DNA of 64,000 nt from SSC3 sp963769585 (GCA_963769585.1 CAVYMJ010000006.1:434001-498000), one strand, 5' to 3'; counted from the first letter of the stretch, positions 16,197 through 25,282 are shown. Numbers and translations are program-made. The notes: generated by a model not told the origin, from the sequence alone.

Positions 16197-18571
16197 CCAC
16201 CAAGCTGTTCGGGGAGAAGGTCGCCAGGGTCGAGGACGACAGGCTGCTGCGCGGCCACGGACAGTACGCCGACGACCTGCTGCCCGGGGCGCTGGAGATG
16301 GCGGTGCTGCGCAGCCCGCACGCCCACGCGCGCATCGTCGGCATCGACGTGGAGGCCGTCCTCGACCTTGAAGGGGTCCTCGCGGTGTACACCTACGACG
16401 ACCTCGACGGCGCGATGGCGCAGCCGCTCCCGCTGCTCATCCCACACCCGACCCTGACCCACGGCCGGACCCAGTACGTCCTGGCCAAGGACGAGGTCAA
16501 CTACGTCGGTGAGGCGATCGCCTGCGTGGTCGCGGTGGACCGGTACGTCGCCGAGGACGCTGTCGATCGGATCCGGGTGGACTACGAGTTCCTTGCGCCG
16601 GTGGTGGGCATCGCCGCGGCACGCTCGGCCGCGAACCTGGTGCACGAGGACGTGCCGGGCAACGTCGCTGCGCGCATGGAGCAGGAGGTCGGTGATGCCG
16701 ACGCAGCCATCGCGGCGGCCCCGCACCGGCTGTCGCTCGACCTGAGCATCGAGCGGAGTGCCTCGACGCCCCTGGAGGGCCGGGGAACCGTTGCTCGCTG
16801 GGACTCCGACAGCCGCCGGCTCCAGGTGTGGTCATCGACCCAGACCAGTACGGGCCTGCGGGCCGCGGTCGCGGCCAAGCTCGGGCTCGACCTAGCGCAG
16901 GTCGACGTGGTCACCCCCGACGTGGGCGGTGGGTTCGGCGTGAAGATCATGCACCCCTGGCCGGAGGAGGTGCTGGTGCCGATGGCGGCGCTCGCTCTGA
17001 ACCGGCCGGTGAAGTTCACCGAGGACCGCCGCGAGCACTTCATCTCGTCGGCCCACGAGCGAGGCCAGGTCCACCAGGTCGAGGTCGGCTTCGACGACGA
17101 CGGACGGCTGCTCGGCCTCTCGGTGCAGTTCTGGCACGACAACGGCGCCTACACGCCGTACGGCCTGATCGTGCCGATCATCACCTCTACCCAGCTGCTC
17201 GGCCCCTACAAGCCGGGGGCGTACAAGGTCGTCTTCGAGAGCCTGTACACCAACACCGTCATCGTGACGCCGTACCGCGGCGCCGGCCGGCCGCAGGGCG
17301 TCTACGTGATGGAGCGGACCCTGGATGCCATCGCGGCCCACCTCGGCAAGGACCGGGTCGCGGTGCGTGAGGTGAACTTCATCCAGCCCGACGAGTTCCC
17401 CTACGACCACGGCCTGATCTTCCAGGACGGTCGTCCGCTGGTCTACGACTCCGGTGACTACCCGGCCTTGCTCGACAAGCTCAAGGCGCTCGTGGGCTGG
17501 GACGAGTTCGAGTCCTTCCGTACCCAGGCGCGGGCCGACGGGCGCACGGTCGGGATCGGTCTGGCCTGCTACGTCGAGGGCACCGGGGTGGGGCCCTACG
17601 AAGGCGCCCACATCCACGTCGAGACAAGCGGGAAGGTGAAGGTCGCGATCGGCCTCACCTCACAGGGGCAGGGCCACCAGACCTCGTTCGCCCAGATCGT
17701 CGCCGACGAGCTGGGGGTTCCCTTCTCCGACGTGGAGGTGGTCACCGGAGACACCCGGAGGATGCCGTACGCCGTCGGCACCTTCGCCTCGCGAGCAGCC
17801 GTGATGAGCGGCTCCGCGGTGGCGCTCACGGCCCGGAAGGTGCGGGCCAAGGCGCTCCGGATCGCAGCAGAGGCACTGGAGGCCAACGAGGACGACCTGG
17901 AGATCGTCGACGGACTGGTCCGGGTGAAGGGCTCGCCCGCGGTGAACCTGAGCCTGGGAACCATCGCTGTGCTGTCCAACCCGCTGCGCTACGCGTTCGA
18001 CGAGGCCTCCAAGGCGGCCACGCAGTTCTCGGTCGGCGACCCTGGCAAGCCGCCGGTGGCGCCGGGGGAGGAGCCGGGTCTCGAGGGCCGCGACTTCTAC
18101 TCTCCCGAGCGCTCGACGTTCGCTAGCGGCATGCATGCCGTGATCGTCGAGACCGATCCACAGACGTGCGAGATCACGATCTTGAAGTACGCGGTCGTGC
18201 ATGACTGCGGCAACCTGATCAACCCGATGATCGTCGAGGGTCAGATCCACGGCGGCGTCGCCCAGGGGGTCGGCGGAGCGCTCTACGAGCGGATGGCGTA
18301 CGACGAGAGCGGCCAGCTGCTCAACGCCTCGTTCATGGACTTCCTGATGCCCTATGTCACCGAGGTTCCCGACGGCATCGACATCGACCACCTCCAGACG
18401 CCGTCGCCGCTCAACCCGCTCGGCGTCAAGGGGGCTGGCGAGGCCGGGGTCATCCCGTCAGCGGCGGTCTTCGCCTCTGCCATCGAGGACGCGGAGGGCA
18501 TCTCGATCCGGCAGATGCCGATCTCCCCGTCCGACCTGTTCGCGCTGCGCCAAGCCCACAAGGAGTCGTGA
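16193..18571 (+). CDS. Molybdenum hydroxylase large subunit (CoxL-like, form II type)
   Basis: A 792-residue molybdopterin-binding subunit. Motifs are PDVGGGFGVKIM, the active-loop PYRGAGRPQG, SQGQGHQTSFAQIVADELG and the C-terminal GVKGAGEAGVIPS with the catalytic Glu. The active loop has no Cys and is not the AYxCSFR loop of true (form I) CO dehydrogenase, so CO oxidation is unlikely. Hydroxylation of a heterocycle is the better reading. GTG 16193 overlaps the small-subunit stop. With the upstream NCS2 permease, the likely substrate is a nucleobase or related ring; uracil-to-barbiturate oxidation is one testable possibility. Cofactor maturation may use the XdhC-like protein at 38.7 kb. Confidence 0.9.
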   Translation: MTTKLFGEKVARVEDDRLLRGHGQYADDLLPGALEMAVLRSPHAHARIVGIDVEAVLDLEGVLAVYTYDDLDGAMAQPLPLLIPHPTLTHGRTQYVLAKDEVNYVGEAIACVVAVDRYVAEDAVDRIRVDYEFLAPVVGIAAARSAANLVHEDVPGNVAARMEQEVGDADAAIAAAPHRLSLDLSIERSASTPLEGRGTVARWDSDSRRLQVWSSTQTSTGLRAAVAAKLGLDLAQVDVVTPDVGGGFGVKIMHPWPEEVLVPMAALALNRPVKFTEDRREHFISSAHERGQVHQVEVGFDDDGRLLGLSVQFWHDNGAYTPYGLIVPIITSTQLLGPYKPGAYKVVFESLYTNTVIVTPYRGAGRPQGVYVMERTLDAIAAHLGKDRVAVREVNFIQPDEFPYDHGLIFQDGRPLVYDSGDYPALLDKLKALVGWDEFESFRTQARADGRTVGIGLACYVEGTGVGPYEGAHIHVETSGKVKVAIGLTSQGQGHQTSFAQIVADELGVPFSDVEVVTGDTRRMPYAVGTFASRAAVMSGSAVALTARKVRAKALRIAAEALEANEDDLEIVDGLVRVKGSPAVNLSLGTIAVLSNPLRYAFDEASKAATQFSVGDPGKPPVAPGEEPGLEGRDFYSPERSTFASGMHAVIVETDPQTCEITILKYAVVHDCGNLINPMIVEGQIHGGVAQGVGGALYERMAYDESGQLLNASFMDFLMPYVTEVPDGIDIDHLQTPSPLNPLGVKGAGEAGVIPSAAVFASAIEDAEGISIRQMPISPSDLFALRQAHKES

Positions 18572-19194
18572 TGAGGATCGCCGGCGAAGCCACCCTGCAA
18601 GCACCGATCGAGCAGGTCTGGGACGCGCTCCTCGATCCCGCCGTGCTCGTCCGGACCATCCCGGGCTGCGAGCGTCTGGAGGCCACCGGGGAGAACAGCT
18701 ACGCGATGACGGTGACGGCGGGGGTCGCCGCTATCAGGGGCACGTACGCCGGTACCTGCGAGCTGCGTGACCTGCACCCGCGCGAGTCGCTGCTGATGAA
18801 GGCCCAGGGTGCCGGCGCGCCCGGCACGATCGCCGCCGATGTCACGGTGCGCTTCGGCGACAACGGCGACGGCACCACCTCTCTGTCCTACGACGCCGAC
18901 ACGATCGTCGGCGGGATGATCGGCGGCGTGGGCCAGCGGATGCTGAGCTCGGTCTCCAAGCGGATGGCCGGCGAGTTCTTCGGCAACGTCGAGCAGGTGC
19001 TCAGCGGAGGTGGACCTGCCGCGGGCGACGCGCGGGACGAGCCCGGCTCGGCGCCGGGGGTCTTCACTCGTCCGGCGATGCCCGCCGTGTACCGGGACGC
19101 GAACCGGAAGGAGTTCCTCAAGGGCATCGCGGTGGGTGCCGGGCTGGTCCTGGCCGGTGTACTCGCCGGGGCGGTCGCCGCCCGACGCCGCTGA
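18571..19194 (+). CDS. CoxG-type SRPBCC protein with C-terminal membrane anchor
   Basis: A 207-residue protein. An SRPBCC/CoxG domain covers about residues 1-145 (GEATLQAPIEQVWDALLDP, IPGCERLEATGENSYAM). After a linker, a C-terminal hydrophobic segment (GIAVGAGLVLAGVLAGAVAA) ends in RRR. CoxG is known in CO dehydrogenase operons as a membrane-recruitment factor for the hydroxylase. Here it likely tethers the Mo enzyme to the respiratory membrane for electron transfer. The start overlaps the large-subunit stop (TGATG; a GTG at 18568 is also possible), and its own stop overlaps the amidase start. Confidence 0.85.
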   Translation: MRIAGEATLQAPIEQVWDALLDPAVLVRTIPGCERLEATGENSYAMTVTAGVAAIRGTYAGTCELRDLHPRESLLMKAQGAGAPGTIAADVTVRFGDNGDGTTSLSYDADTIVGGMIGGVGQRMLSSVSKRMAGEFFGNVEQVLSGGGPAAGDARDEPGSAPGVFTRPAMPAVYRDANRKEFLKGIAVGAGLVLAGVLAGAVAARRR

Positions 19195-20597
19195 TGGACA
19201 CCTTCGCGACGGCGCGGGTCATGCTGGCGGCCCTGCGCGCCAAGGAGATCTCCGCCCGCGAGCTGCTTGACCTGCACCTCGACCGGATCGACGCCGTGAA
19301 CCCGGCGGTGAACGCCTTGGTGAGTCTGGACCCCGACCGAGCCCGCGACGGTGCCCGGGAGGCCGACCAGCGGCTGGCGCGGGAGGAGGGCGGAGCGCTG
19401 CTCGGCCTGCCGTTCGCCTTCAAGGACACCCACGAGGTCGCCGGCTGGCGGACGACGTACGGCTCCCGGGTGCTGGCCGACTACGTGCCGAAGCAGGACG
19501 AGCTCATCGTGGAGCGGATCCGCGCGGCGGGTGCGGTGGTGATCGGCAAGACCAACACCCCCGAGTTCGCGGCCGGGTCGCACACGTTCAACGAGGTCTT
19601 CGGGACCACGCGGAACCCCTACGACCTGAGCCGCTCGGCGGGCGGCTCGAGCGGAGGGGCCGCGGCTGCCCTGGCCGCCGGCATGGTCCCCCTGGCCGAA
19701 GGCAGCGACATGGGCGGGTCGCTGCGCAACCCCGCTTCGTTCTGCAACGTGGTGGGGCTTCGGCCGACCCTGGGCCGTGTCCCGGAGTGGCCGCAAGCCA
19801 ACGCATGGGAGACCCTCTCCGTGGCAGGGCCGATGGCTCGCAACGTCTCCGACCTGGCGCTGCTGCTCTCGGTGGTCTCTGGGCCGGACTCGCGGGTTCC
19901 CTCCGCGCTCCCGGGCTACGACGACCTGCCGCTCGCCGGCTCGCTAGAGGGGCTGCGGGTGGCGCTCTCGACCGACCTGTCCGGGGCCTTCGAGGTGGAC
20001 CCGGCGGTCGCCTCCGTGGTCGGCTCGGCGGGGACGCTGCTGGCCGGCGCGGGAGCCGTGCTCACCCACGCGCATCCCGACCTCCGCGAGGCGGAGGACA
20101 CCTTCCGCACCCTGCGGGCCTGGCACTTCCAGGCCAGGCTCGGCCGGATGCTCGCCAAGCATCCCGAGCTGTTCAAAGCCTCGCTGGCCGACAACATCCG
20201 GGCAGGGGAGTCGCTCACTGGCGCGGACATCGCGCGTGCCTACCACCAGCGCACGAACCTGGGGCAGCGCATGGTCTCGTTCTTCCAGCGCTACGACGTA
20301 CTGGTGCTTCCGACCAGCCAGGTGCCGCCGTTCCCCGCCGACCAGGAGTACCCGACCACGGTCAACGGGAAGCAGATGGGCACCTACCTGGACTGGATGC
20401 GCTCGGCGTACTTCGTGACCGTGACGGGCTGTCCGGCGATCAGCGTGCCCGCCGGCTTCACGGGAGCGGGCCACCCGGTCGGAGTCCAGATCGTCGCGGC
20501 CCACAACCAGGAGCACCGGCTCCTGGAGGTCGCCAGCGCCTTCGAACGGCTGGCCGGCGTCTCCGCCCGTCGACCGGAGATCTTGGACGCTTGGTAA
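19194..20597 (+). CDS. Amidase-signature family hydrolase
   Basis: A 467-residue amidase-signature enzyme. The Ser-cisSer-Lys triad is visible: Lys in FAFKDTH (about 77), cis-Ser in SAGGSSGGAAAA (about 152) and nucleophile Ser in GSDMGGSLRNP (about 176). It cleaves C-N bonds of an amide. Position as the last coupled gene of the hydroxylase operon implies that it acts on a product of the same pathway. Candidates are ureidomalonate (acting as a ureidomalonase) or malonamate released by the carbamoyltransferase. The sequence alone does not decide between them. No signal peptide is present, so it is cytoplasmic. Confidence 0.88.
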   Translation: MDTFATARVMLAALRAKEISARELLDLHLDRIDAVNPAVNALVSLDPDRARDGAREADQRLAREEGGALLGLPFAFKDTHEVAGWRTTYGSRVLADYVPKQDELIVERIRAAGAVVIGKTNTPEFAAGSHTFNEVFGTTRNPYDLSRSAGGSSGGAAAALAAGMVPLAEGSDMGGSLRNPASFCNVVGLRPTLGRVPEWPQANAWETLSVAGPMARNVSDLALLLSVVSGPDSRVPSALPGYDDLPLAGSLEGLRVALSTDLSGAFEVDPAVASVVGSAGTLLAGAGAVLTHAHPDLREAEDTFRTLRAWHFQARLGRMLAKHPELFKASLADNIRAGESLTGADIARAYHQRTNLGQRMVSFFQRYDVLVLPTSQVPPFPADQEYPTTVNGKQMGTYLDWMRSAYFVTVTGCPAISVPAGFTGAGHPVGVQIVAAHNQEHRLLEVASAFERLAGVSARRPEILDAW

Positions 20598-20664
20598 AAT
20601 CTGTCTTGGTCAGATGGCCTACTGTCGGGTAGGGGCCTACCTTCGTCAGTCTGCATACGTGGCA

Positions 20665-20681
20665 GTCGGGTATCGCCCGAC
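20665..20681 (+). other. Small hairpin upstream of the 20.7-kb hypothetical gene
   Basis: GTCGGG and CCCGAC pair across a 5-nt loop (20665-20681). It lies between the amidase stop and the next gene. It may be a terminator for the hydroxylase operon or part of a leader; no T run follows. Confidence 0.3.
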
Positions 20682-20735
20682 CCGTGCGAGAGGGGCACTC
20701 CACGTCCGCGCAGATGACTGCTTGGGAGGGCTGTC

Positions 20736-21137
20736 ATGACTGCTTCTGCTCCTTTCACCGTCTCCAGACACCTGGCCACCGACCTCATCGACCTGGCCTG
20801 GGACCTCGCGTGTTCGGCCGGAGTCGCGGTGAGGTTCGACCACGTCAACACCGCCCGTGGGGTCGAGCCCTGCGTCTCGGCTCGCTGTGTTCCCGGGGAG
20901 CACCCCGTCCTGCTCGTGCCGCGCAGCCCTGAGTGTGTCGAGGTGTGGTGGGGGCGCTCGGACGACGAGGTGGAACTCGTCGGAGTGGCCGCCGACGTGC
21001 CGAGCCTCCTCGCGCTGGCCCGGCTCGCCTGTACGCCGCGGAAGCGCCGGTCGCCGGCCAGGGTCGTCACGGCCCAGGTCGCCCGGATCTCGCGGGGCCA
21101 CACGCCTGCGCTGCACCGGCGGCGACGCATCGCCTGA
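20736..21137 (+). CDS. Hypothetical protein, 133 aa
   Basis: I do not recognise this protein. It has a good ribosome binding site (GGGAGGG, then ATG 20736), typical codon use and a mixed alpha/beta composition. Notable parts are a helical start (LATDLIDLAWDLACSAGVAV), a Cys pair (PCVSARC) and a very basic C-terminus (RKRRSPARVV and HRRRRIA), which might bind nucleic acid or simply be an unstructured tail. It has no signal peptide or membrane segment. It lies between the hydroxylase/amidase genes and hyuAB, in the same direction but separated from both by regulatory-looking gaps. Confidence 0.55.
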   Translation: MTASAPFTVSRHLATDLIDLAWDLACSAGVAVRFDHVNTARGVEPCVSARCVPGEHPVLLVPRSPECVEVWWGRSDDEVELVGVAADVPSLLALARLACTPRKRRSPARVVTAQVARISRGHTPALHRRRRIA

Positions 21138-21159
21138 CGGCTGAGCCGGCTGGCACCTG

Positions 21160-21188
21160 CTGCCAATGGCTGCCGGGTGCATTGGCAG
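21160..21188. promoter_or_regulatory. Inverted repeat before hyuA, candidate PucR-type operator
   Basis: CTGCCAATG (21160-21168) is mirrored exactly by CATTGGCAG (21180-21188), with 11 bp between. An extra TGGCA half-site lies at 21151-21155. The TGCCAA/TTGGCA core matches the palindrome between allH and pucR. It is 46 bp before the hyuA start. It could equally form an RNA hairpin. Confidence 0.5.
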
Positions 21189-21233
21189 ACCCTGCCGTGT
21201 CCGGCGTACGGCGGGTGGGCTTGAATCGTTCCC

Positions 21234-23303
21234 GTGGCAGGGCAGCGGATCCGGATCGGGATCGACACCGGTGGCACGTTCACCGACGTCGTGGCCTTCG
21301 ACGAGGACTCGGGCGAGCTCACGACCACCAAGACACCCTCGACGCCGACCAACCCCGCGGACGGGTTCATGGCCGGCATCGACAAGGTGCTGGGCCTCGT
21401 GGGTGCCGACGCGAGCGCCATCACCGCGGTCAGCCACGGCACCACCGTCGCGACCAACCAGCTGCTCGAGGGCAAGGTCGACCGGCTCGGGTTCATCACG
21501 ACCGAGGGTTACGAGGCCATGCTGGAGATCGCCCGGCAGAGCGTGCCGGACGGCTACGGGAACTCGTACTTCTGGGTGAAGCCTGCCCGCATCGTCCCGC
21601 GCGACCTGGTGCGATCGGTGGGCGGGCGGCTCGACTTCACCGGCCAGGAGCTCCGGCCCTTCGACCCCGAGGGGGCCAGGGAGGTCGCCCGCTGGTTCAA
21701 GGGCCAGGGCATCGACACCCTGGGAGTCTGCTTCCTGCACGCCTATGCCAACCCCGACCACGAGGAGCAGATGCGCGCGATCCTGCGTGCCGAGCATCCC
21801 GATGCAGTCGTCTCGATCTCCTCGGAGGTGCTGCGCGAGTACCGCGAGTACGAGCGGGCGATGACCACGCTGGTCGACGCAGCAGTGAAGCCGAAGCTGT
21901 CGGGCTACGTCAGCAACATCAAGACCCGGCTGGACTCCTTGAAGCAGGACGTGCCGTTCTATGTGATGAAGTCCAACGGTGGTGTGCTCTCCGCCGACGA
22001 GGTCGTCCACCAGCCCATCACCACCGTGCTCTCGGGTCCGGCCGCGGGTGCGCTGGGTGCAGCCCTGATCGCGCAGGCAGCGGGCTTCGACAAGGTGCTG
22101 ACCTGTGACGGCGGTGGCACCTCGACCGACGTCTCGGTCGTCGTCGATGGCCAGCCGACGCTGACCACCGAGGGCAGCGTCGGGGCGTACCCGAGCAAGA
22201 TCCCGATGATCGACGTGGTCACGGTCGGCGCCGGAGGCGGCTCGATCGCATGGCTCTCGCCCGAGGGCAGCCTCAAGGTCGGGCCACAGTCCGCGGGAGC
22301 CGAGCCCGGCCCGCTGTGCTACGGCAAGGGCGGCACCGAGGTCACCATCACCGACGCCCACGTGGTCCTCGGCCGCATCCCTCCCCACCTGCTCGGCGGC
22401 GAGATCCCGCTCGACACCGGGGCCGCGTGGGACGGCGTGGAGACGCTCTCGAAGTCGCTCGGCCTCTCGGTTGCCGAGTGCGCTGCCGGCGTACTGGAGA
22501 TCTCGGCCTGGAACCAGGCCAACGCCCTGCGCCAGATCACCGTCAAGCGCGGCCTCGACGTCCGCGACTTCACGCTCACGACCTTCGGCGGCTCCGGCTC
22601 TCTGCTGCTGTGTCGACTCGTCGACGTGCTGGACCTCCCGACGGTCCTGGTGCCGCCCAACCCGGGCAACGTCTCGGCATTCGGCCTGCTCACGGTCGAC
22701 GTGAAGAACGACTACGTGCGGACCCATGTGTGCAAGCACGAGGCGCTGTCCCCCGACGACGTGGCCGGGCTCTACGACGGTCTCACCACCCAAGCAGCAG
22801 AGGCCCTGGACAAGGAGGGCTTCGGCCGCGACAGCCACCGCTACGTGCGTACGGCGGACCTGCGGTACTTCGGCCAGGCCTTCGAGGTCCGCGTCCCGGT
22901 ACCCGACGGCGAGCTCGACCGTGAAGCGCTGGGCTCGGTCGCGGACTCCTTCCATGCCGAGCACCACGCCCTGTACGGCTACGACTTCGCCGGTGACCCC
23001 TCACAGCAGGTCGAGTGGGTCAACCTGCGTGTCTCCGGAATCGGACCGATCCAGCGCCCCCGGATCACGCCGAACCCGGCCGGGGGAGTCGACCCCGAGC
23101 CGCGGGGGTCCCGCCAGGTCTGCTTCGAGCCTGCAGACGGGTACGTGGACACCCCGATCTACTGGCGACCAGACCTGTCGCCGGGCCAGGTGCTCAAAGG
23201 CCCGGTCGTCATCGAGGAGTTCGGCTCGACGGTGCCCATCCACCCCGGTTTCGTCGCGATGGTCGATGCGTACCTCAACATCGTGGTGCGGAGACACGCA
23301 TGA
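21234..23303 (+). CDS. hyuA: Hydantoinase A/5-oxoprolinase-type ATP-dependent subunit (HyuA)
   Basis: A 689-residue HyuA-family protein. It begins with the ASKHA-type phosphate loop (IGIDTGGTFTDVVAFD), followed by VSHGTTVATNQLLEGK, LSGPAAGALGAALIAQ and TCDGGGTSTDVSVV. Members form a complex with HyuB and use ATP to open lactam or imide rings such as N-methylhydantoin or 5-oxoproline, or to carboxylate ketones. Substrate cannot be read from the sequence. The GTG start has no strong ribosome binding site. The upstream inverted repeat may couple it to the PucR regulon. Confidence 0.88.
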   Translation: MAGQRIRIGIDTGGTFTDVVAFDEDSGELTTTKTPSTPTNPADGFMAGIDKVLGLVGADASAITAVSHGTTVATNQLLEGKVDRLGFITTEGYEAMLEIARQSVPDGYGNSYFWVKPARIVPRDLVRSVGGRLDFTGQELRPFDPEGAREVARWFKGQGIDTLGVCFLHAYANPDHEEQMRAILRAEHPDAVVSISSEVLREYREYERAMTTLVDAAVKPKLSGYVSNIKTRLDSLKQDVPFYVMKSNGGVLSADEVVHQPITTVLSGPAAGALGAALIAQAAGFDKVLTCDGGGTSTDVSVVVDGQPTLTTEGSVGAYPSKIPMIDVVTVGAGGGSIAWLSPEGSLKVGPQSAGAEPGPLCYGKGGTEVTITDAHVVLGRIPPHLLGGEIPLDTGAAWDGVETLSKSLGLSVAECAAGVLEISAWNQANALRQITVKRGLDVRDFTLTTFGGSGSLLLCRLVDVLDLPTVLVPPNPGNVSAFGLLTVDVKNDYVRTHVCKHEALSPDDVAGLYDGLTTQAAEALDKEGFGRDSHRYVRTADLRYFGQAFEVRVPVPDGELDREALGSVADSFHAEHHALYGYDFAGDPSQQVEWVNLRVSGIGPIQRPRITPNPAGGVDPEPRGSRQVCFEPADGYVDTPIYWRPDLSPGQVLKGPVVIEEFGSTVPIHPGFVAMVDAYLNIVVRRHA

Positions 23304-25201
23304 GCCGCCGGGTTCCTACCGACTTCCCGTTCGGCTCGCTGACCACCGATGCGGGCGCCTCAGCCGACCCGGTCCTCGTCGAGATCGTCCAGGGCTCTTT
23401 GGCGAGCGTGGAGATGGAGGTGGAGACGGCGATCGCGCGTACGTCGCGCAGCCCGATGATCCGTGACGCGCACGACTTCCGGGCCGGCATCCACGACCGG
23501 CTGCTGCGCAAGCTCACCGGTCGCTCGTACAGCGCGCTGGTCCACCCGATCGCGCGGGACTTCCCGTTGGCCCAGATGCGGCCGGGCGATGTCTACTTCC
23601 ACAACGACGTCTACCGCTCCGAGGGTGGCATCGGCCACCTTCCCGACTTGTGCGTGACCGTGCCGGTCTTCCATGCCGACGAGGTGGTCGCCTTCGTCCA
23701 GGCCTTCGGGCATCACGACGACATCGGTGGAGCGGTGCCAGGGTCGATGCCGTCCTCGGCGACGTCGGTCTTCGAGGAGGGACTGATGGTCCCGCCGATC
23801 AAGCTGTGGGACCAAGGCGTGCCGAACCGCAGTGCGCTGGCGATCATGACTCGCAACTCGCGGATGCCCGAGTCGCTGGCAGCGGACCTCGATGCCGAGT
23901 GCTCGGCCTGCTTGATGGGCGCCCGCAGGCTCGGCGAGCTCTTCGACCGCTACGGCGGGGACGTGGTCGAGTCCTGCTTCGACGCGATCATCGACCGCAC
24001 CACCACGACGTACCGTCGCGAGATCCTGTCGAAGATCCCCGTCGGCACCTGGGTCTGGGAGGACTACGCCGAGCACGACGGCGTCGACGACCCGATGCTG
24101 CACACCCAGCGCATCACCCTCACCCGTACCGCTGCCGACGACCCGGACGGCGAGCGTCTGGTCCTCGACTTCGACGGCACCTCGGCGCAGGCGAAAGGCC
24201 CGATCAACCACTGTGGCGACTACAGCGACGGCGTCTTCTTGAAGAAGTGGCTCGCGCCGATCCTGCGCAACCTCGCCGACACCCCCGAGCGGATGGCCGA
24301 GCTCGACGTCAACGAGGGGATCGTGCCGCTGATCGAGATGCGGTTCCCCGAGCCGGGCACGCTGCTCACCCCGGTCTTTCCCGCACCGACCAACGCACGC
24401 ACGTTCGTGATCCTGCGCCTGCTCGGCGTGCTCGCGGGAGTACTCGCCAAGGCGGTCGACGGACGGATGCCGGCCGACCAGGAGACGATCCGCTACACCG
24501 GCGTGTACGGCGAGGATCTCGACGGAGCGCCGTACCTGATGCGAGAGGTGCTCGGCGGCGGGTCCGGCGGGCGGCCGTACGCCGACGGCGAGGACACCAT
24601 CCACGTCGTACCCGACTCCAGGAACCTGCCGACCGAGTTCACCGAGGCCCGCTTCCCCTTCATCGTGGAGAAGCTCGGGCTGGCCGTCGACTCCGGAGGT
24701 GCGGGGGAGTACCGCGGCGGGCTCGGCTATGAGAAGCACATCCGGATGCTCAAGGACGCGCACTTCATGTCGATCGCCGACCGTTCGATCCTGGCCTGCT
24801 GGGGGGTTCGCGGCGGCAAGGCCGGGCGTCCCTTCGAGGTGACCATCGACCCCGGGGGGCCACGCGAGCGCACGGTGGACGCGCTCGCAGACGCGGAGCC
24901 GGTCGAGGCCGGTGAGGTGATCCGCATCCGGACCACGGGCGGCGGTGGCTGGGGCGACCCGCTCAAGCGCGACCCCGAGCTGGTCGCCAGAGACGTGCTG
25001 TGGCAGAAGGTCTCCGCGACGGCGGCGTACGACGTGTATGGCGTCGTGCTCCTGGACCAGGGGTACGACGAGCCGATGACCACCGCCCGCCGCACGCTGC
25101 TTGCCGCGGCGCGAGGTGACGACGAGCCGTTCTTCGACCGTGGTCCTGGCTACGCCCGGCTCAGCGGTGGGCTATCGGCTCCCTCGGTGGACTTCCTGTA
25201 G
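23300..25201 (+). CDS. hyuB: Hydantoinase B-type subunit (HyuB)
   Basis: A 633-residue HyuB-family protein. Characteristic blocks are DPVLVEIVQGSLASVEMEVETA, GDVYFHNDVYRSEGGIGHLPD, HHDDIGGAVPGSM, DFDGTSAQAKGPIN and TTGGGGWGDPLKRD near the end. ATG 23300 overlaps the hyuA stop (ATGA); the longer frame from 23015 is inside hyuA. With HyuA it makes the catalytic complex. The pair is complete and of normal length. It is followed by a strong hairpin, so the transcription unit ends here. Confidence 0.88.
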   Translation: MSRRVPTDFPFGSLTTDAGASADPVLVEIVQGSLASVEMEVETAIARTSRSPMIRDAHDFRAGIHDRLLRKLTGRSYSALVHPIARDFPLAQMRPGDVYFHNDVYRSEGGIGHLPDLCVTVPVFHADEVVAFVQAFGHHDDIGGAVPGSMPSSATSVFEEGLMVPPIKLWDQGVPNRSALAIMTRNSRMPESLAADLDAECSACLMGARRLGELFDRYGGDVVESCFDAIIDRTTTTYRREILSKIPVGTWVWEDYAEHDGVDDPMLHTQRITLTRTAADDPDGERLVLDFDGTSAQAKGPINHCGDYSDGVFLKKWLAPILRNLADTPERMAELDVNEGIVPLIEMRFPEPGTLLTPVFPAPTNARTFVILRLLGVLAGVLAKAVDGRMPADQETIRYTGVYGEDLDGAPYLMREVLGGGSGGRPYADGEDTIHVVPDSRNLPTEFTEARFPFIVEKLGLAVDSGGAGEYRGGLGYEKHIRMLKDAHFMSIADRSILACWGVRGGKAGRPFEVTIDPGGPRERTVDALADAEPVEAGEVIRIRTTGGGGWGDPLKRDPELVARDVLWQKVSATAAYDVYGVVLLDQGYDEPMTTARRTLLAAARGDDEPFFDRGPGYARLSGGLSAPSVDFL

Positions 25202-25217
25202 CTTGTCACCCACTTTC

Positions 25218-25233
25218 CCCTTGTGGACAAGGG
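25218..25233 (+). terminator. Terminator hairpin of hyuAB
   Basis: CCCTTG and CAAGGG pair perfectly around TGGA, 17 bp after the hyuB stop; one further internal T-A pair is possible. A short TTT follows. Confidence 0.65.
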
Positions 25234-25282
25234 CGTTTCGGGTCGTCCCTGAGCTGTCGGTGGGCAGGTCTAGCGTTGGGGT

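Noticed and set aside
14881..18571. Aerobic CO dehydrogenase
   Set aside because: The large-subunit active loop lacks the Cys-containing AYxCSFR signature.
20646..22967. 773-codon minus-strand frame across hyuA
   Set aside because: It is antisense to hyuA and the 20.7-kb gene, has Arg/Gly/His/Asp-rich composition and no domain.
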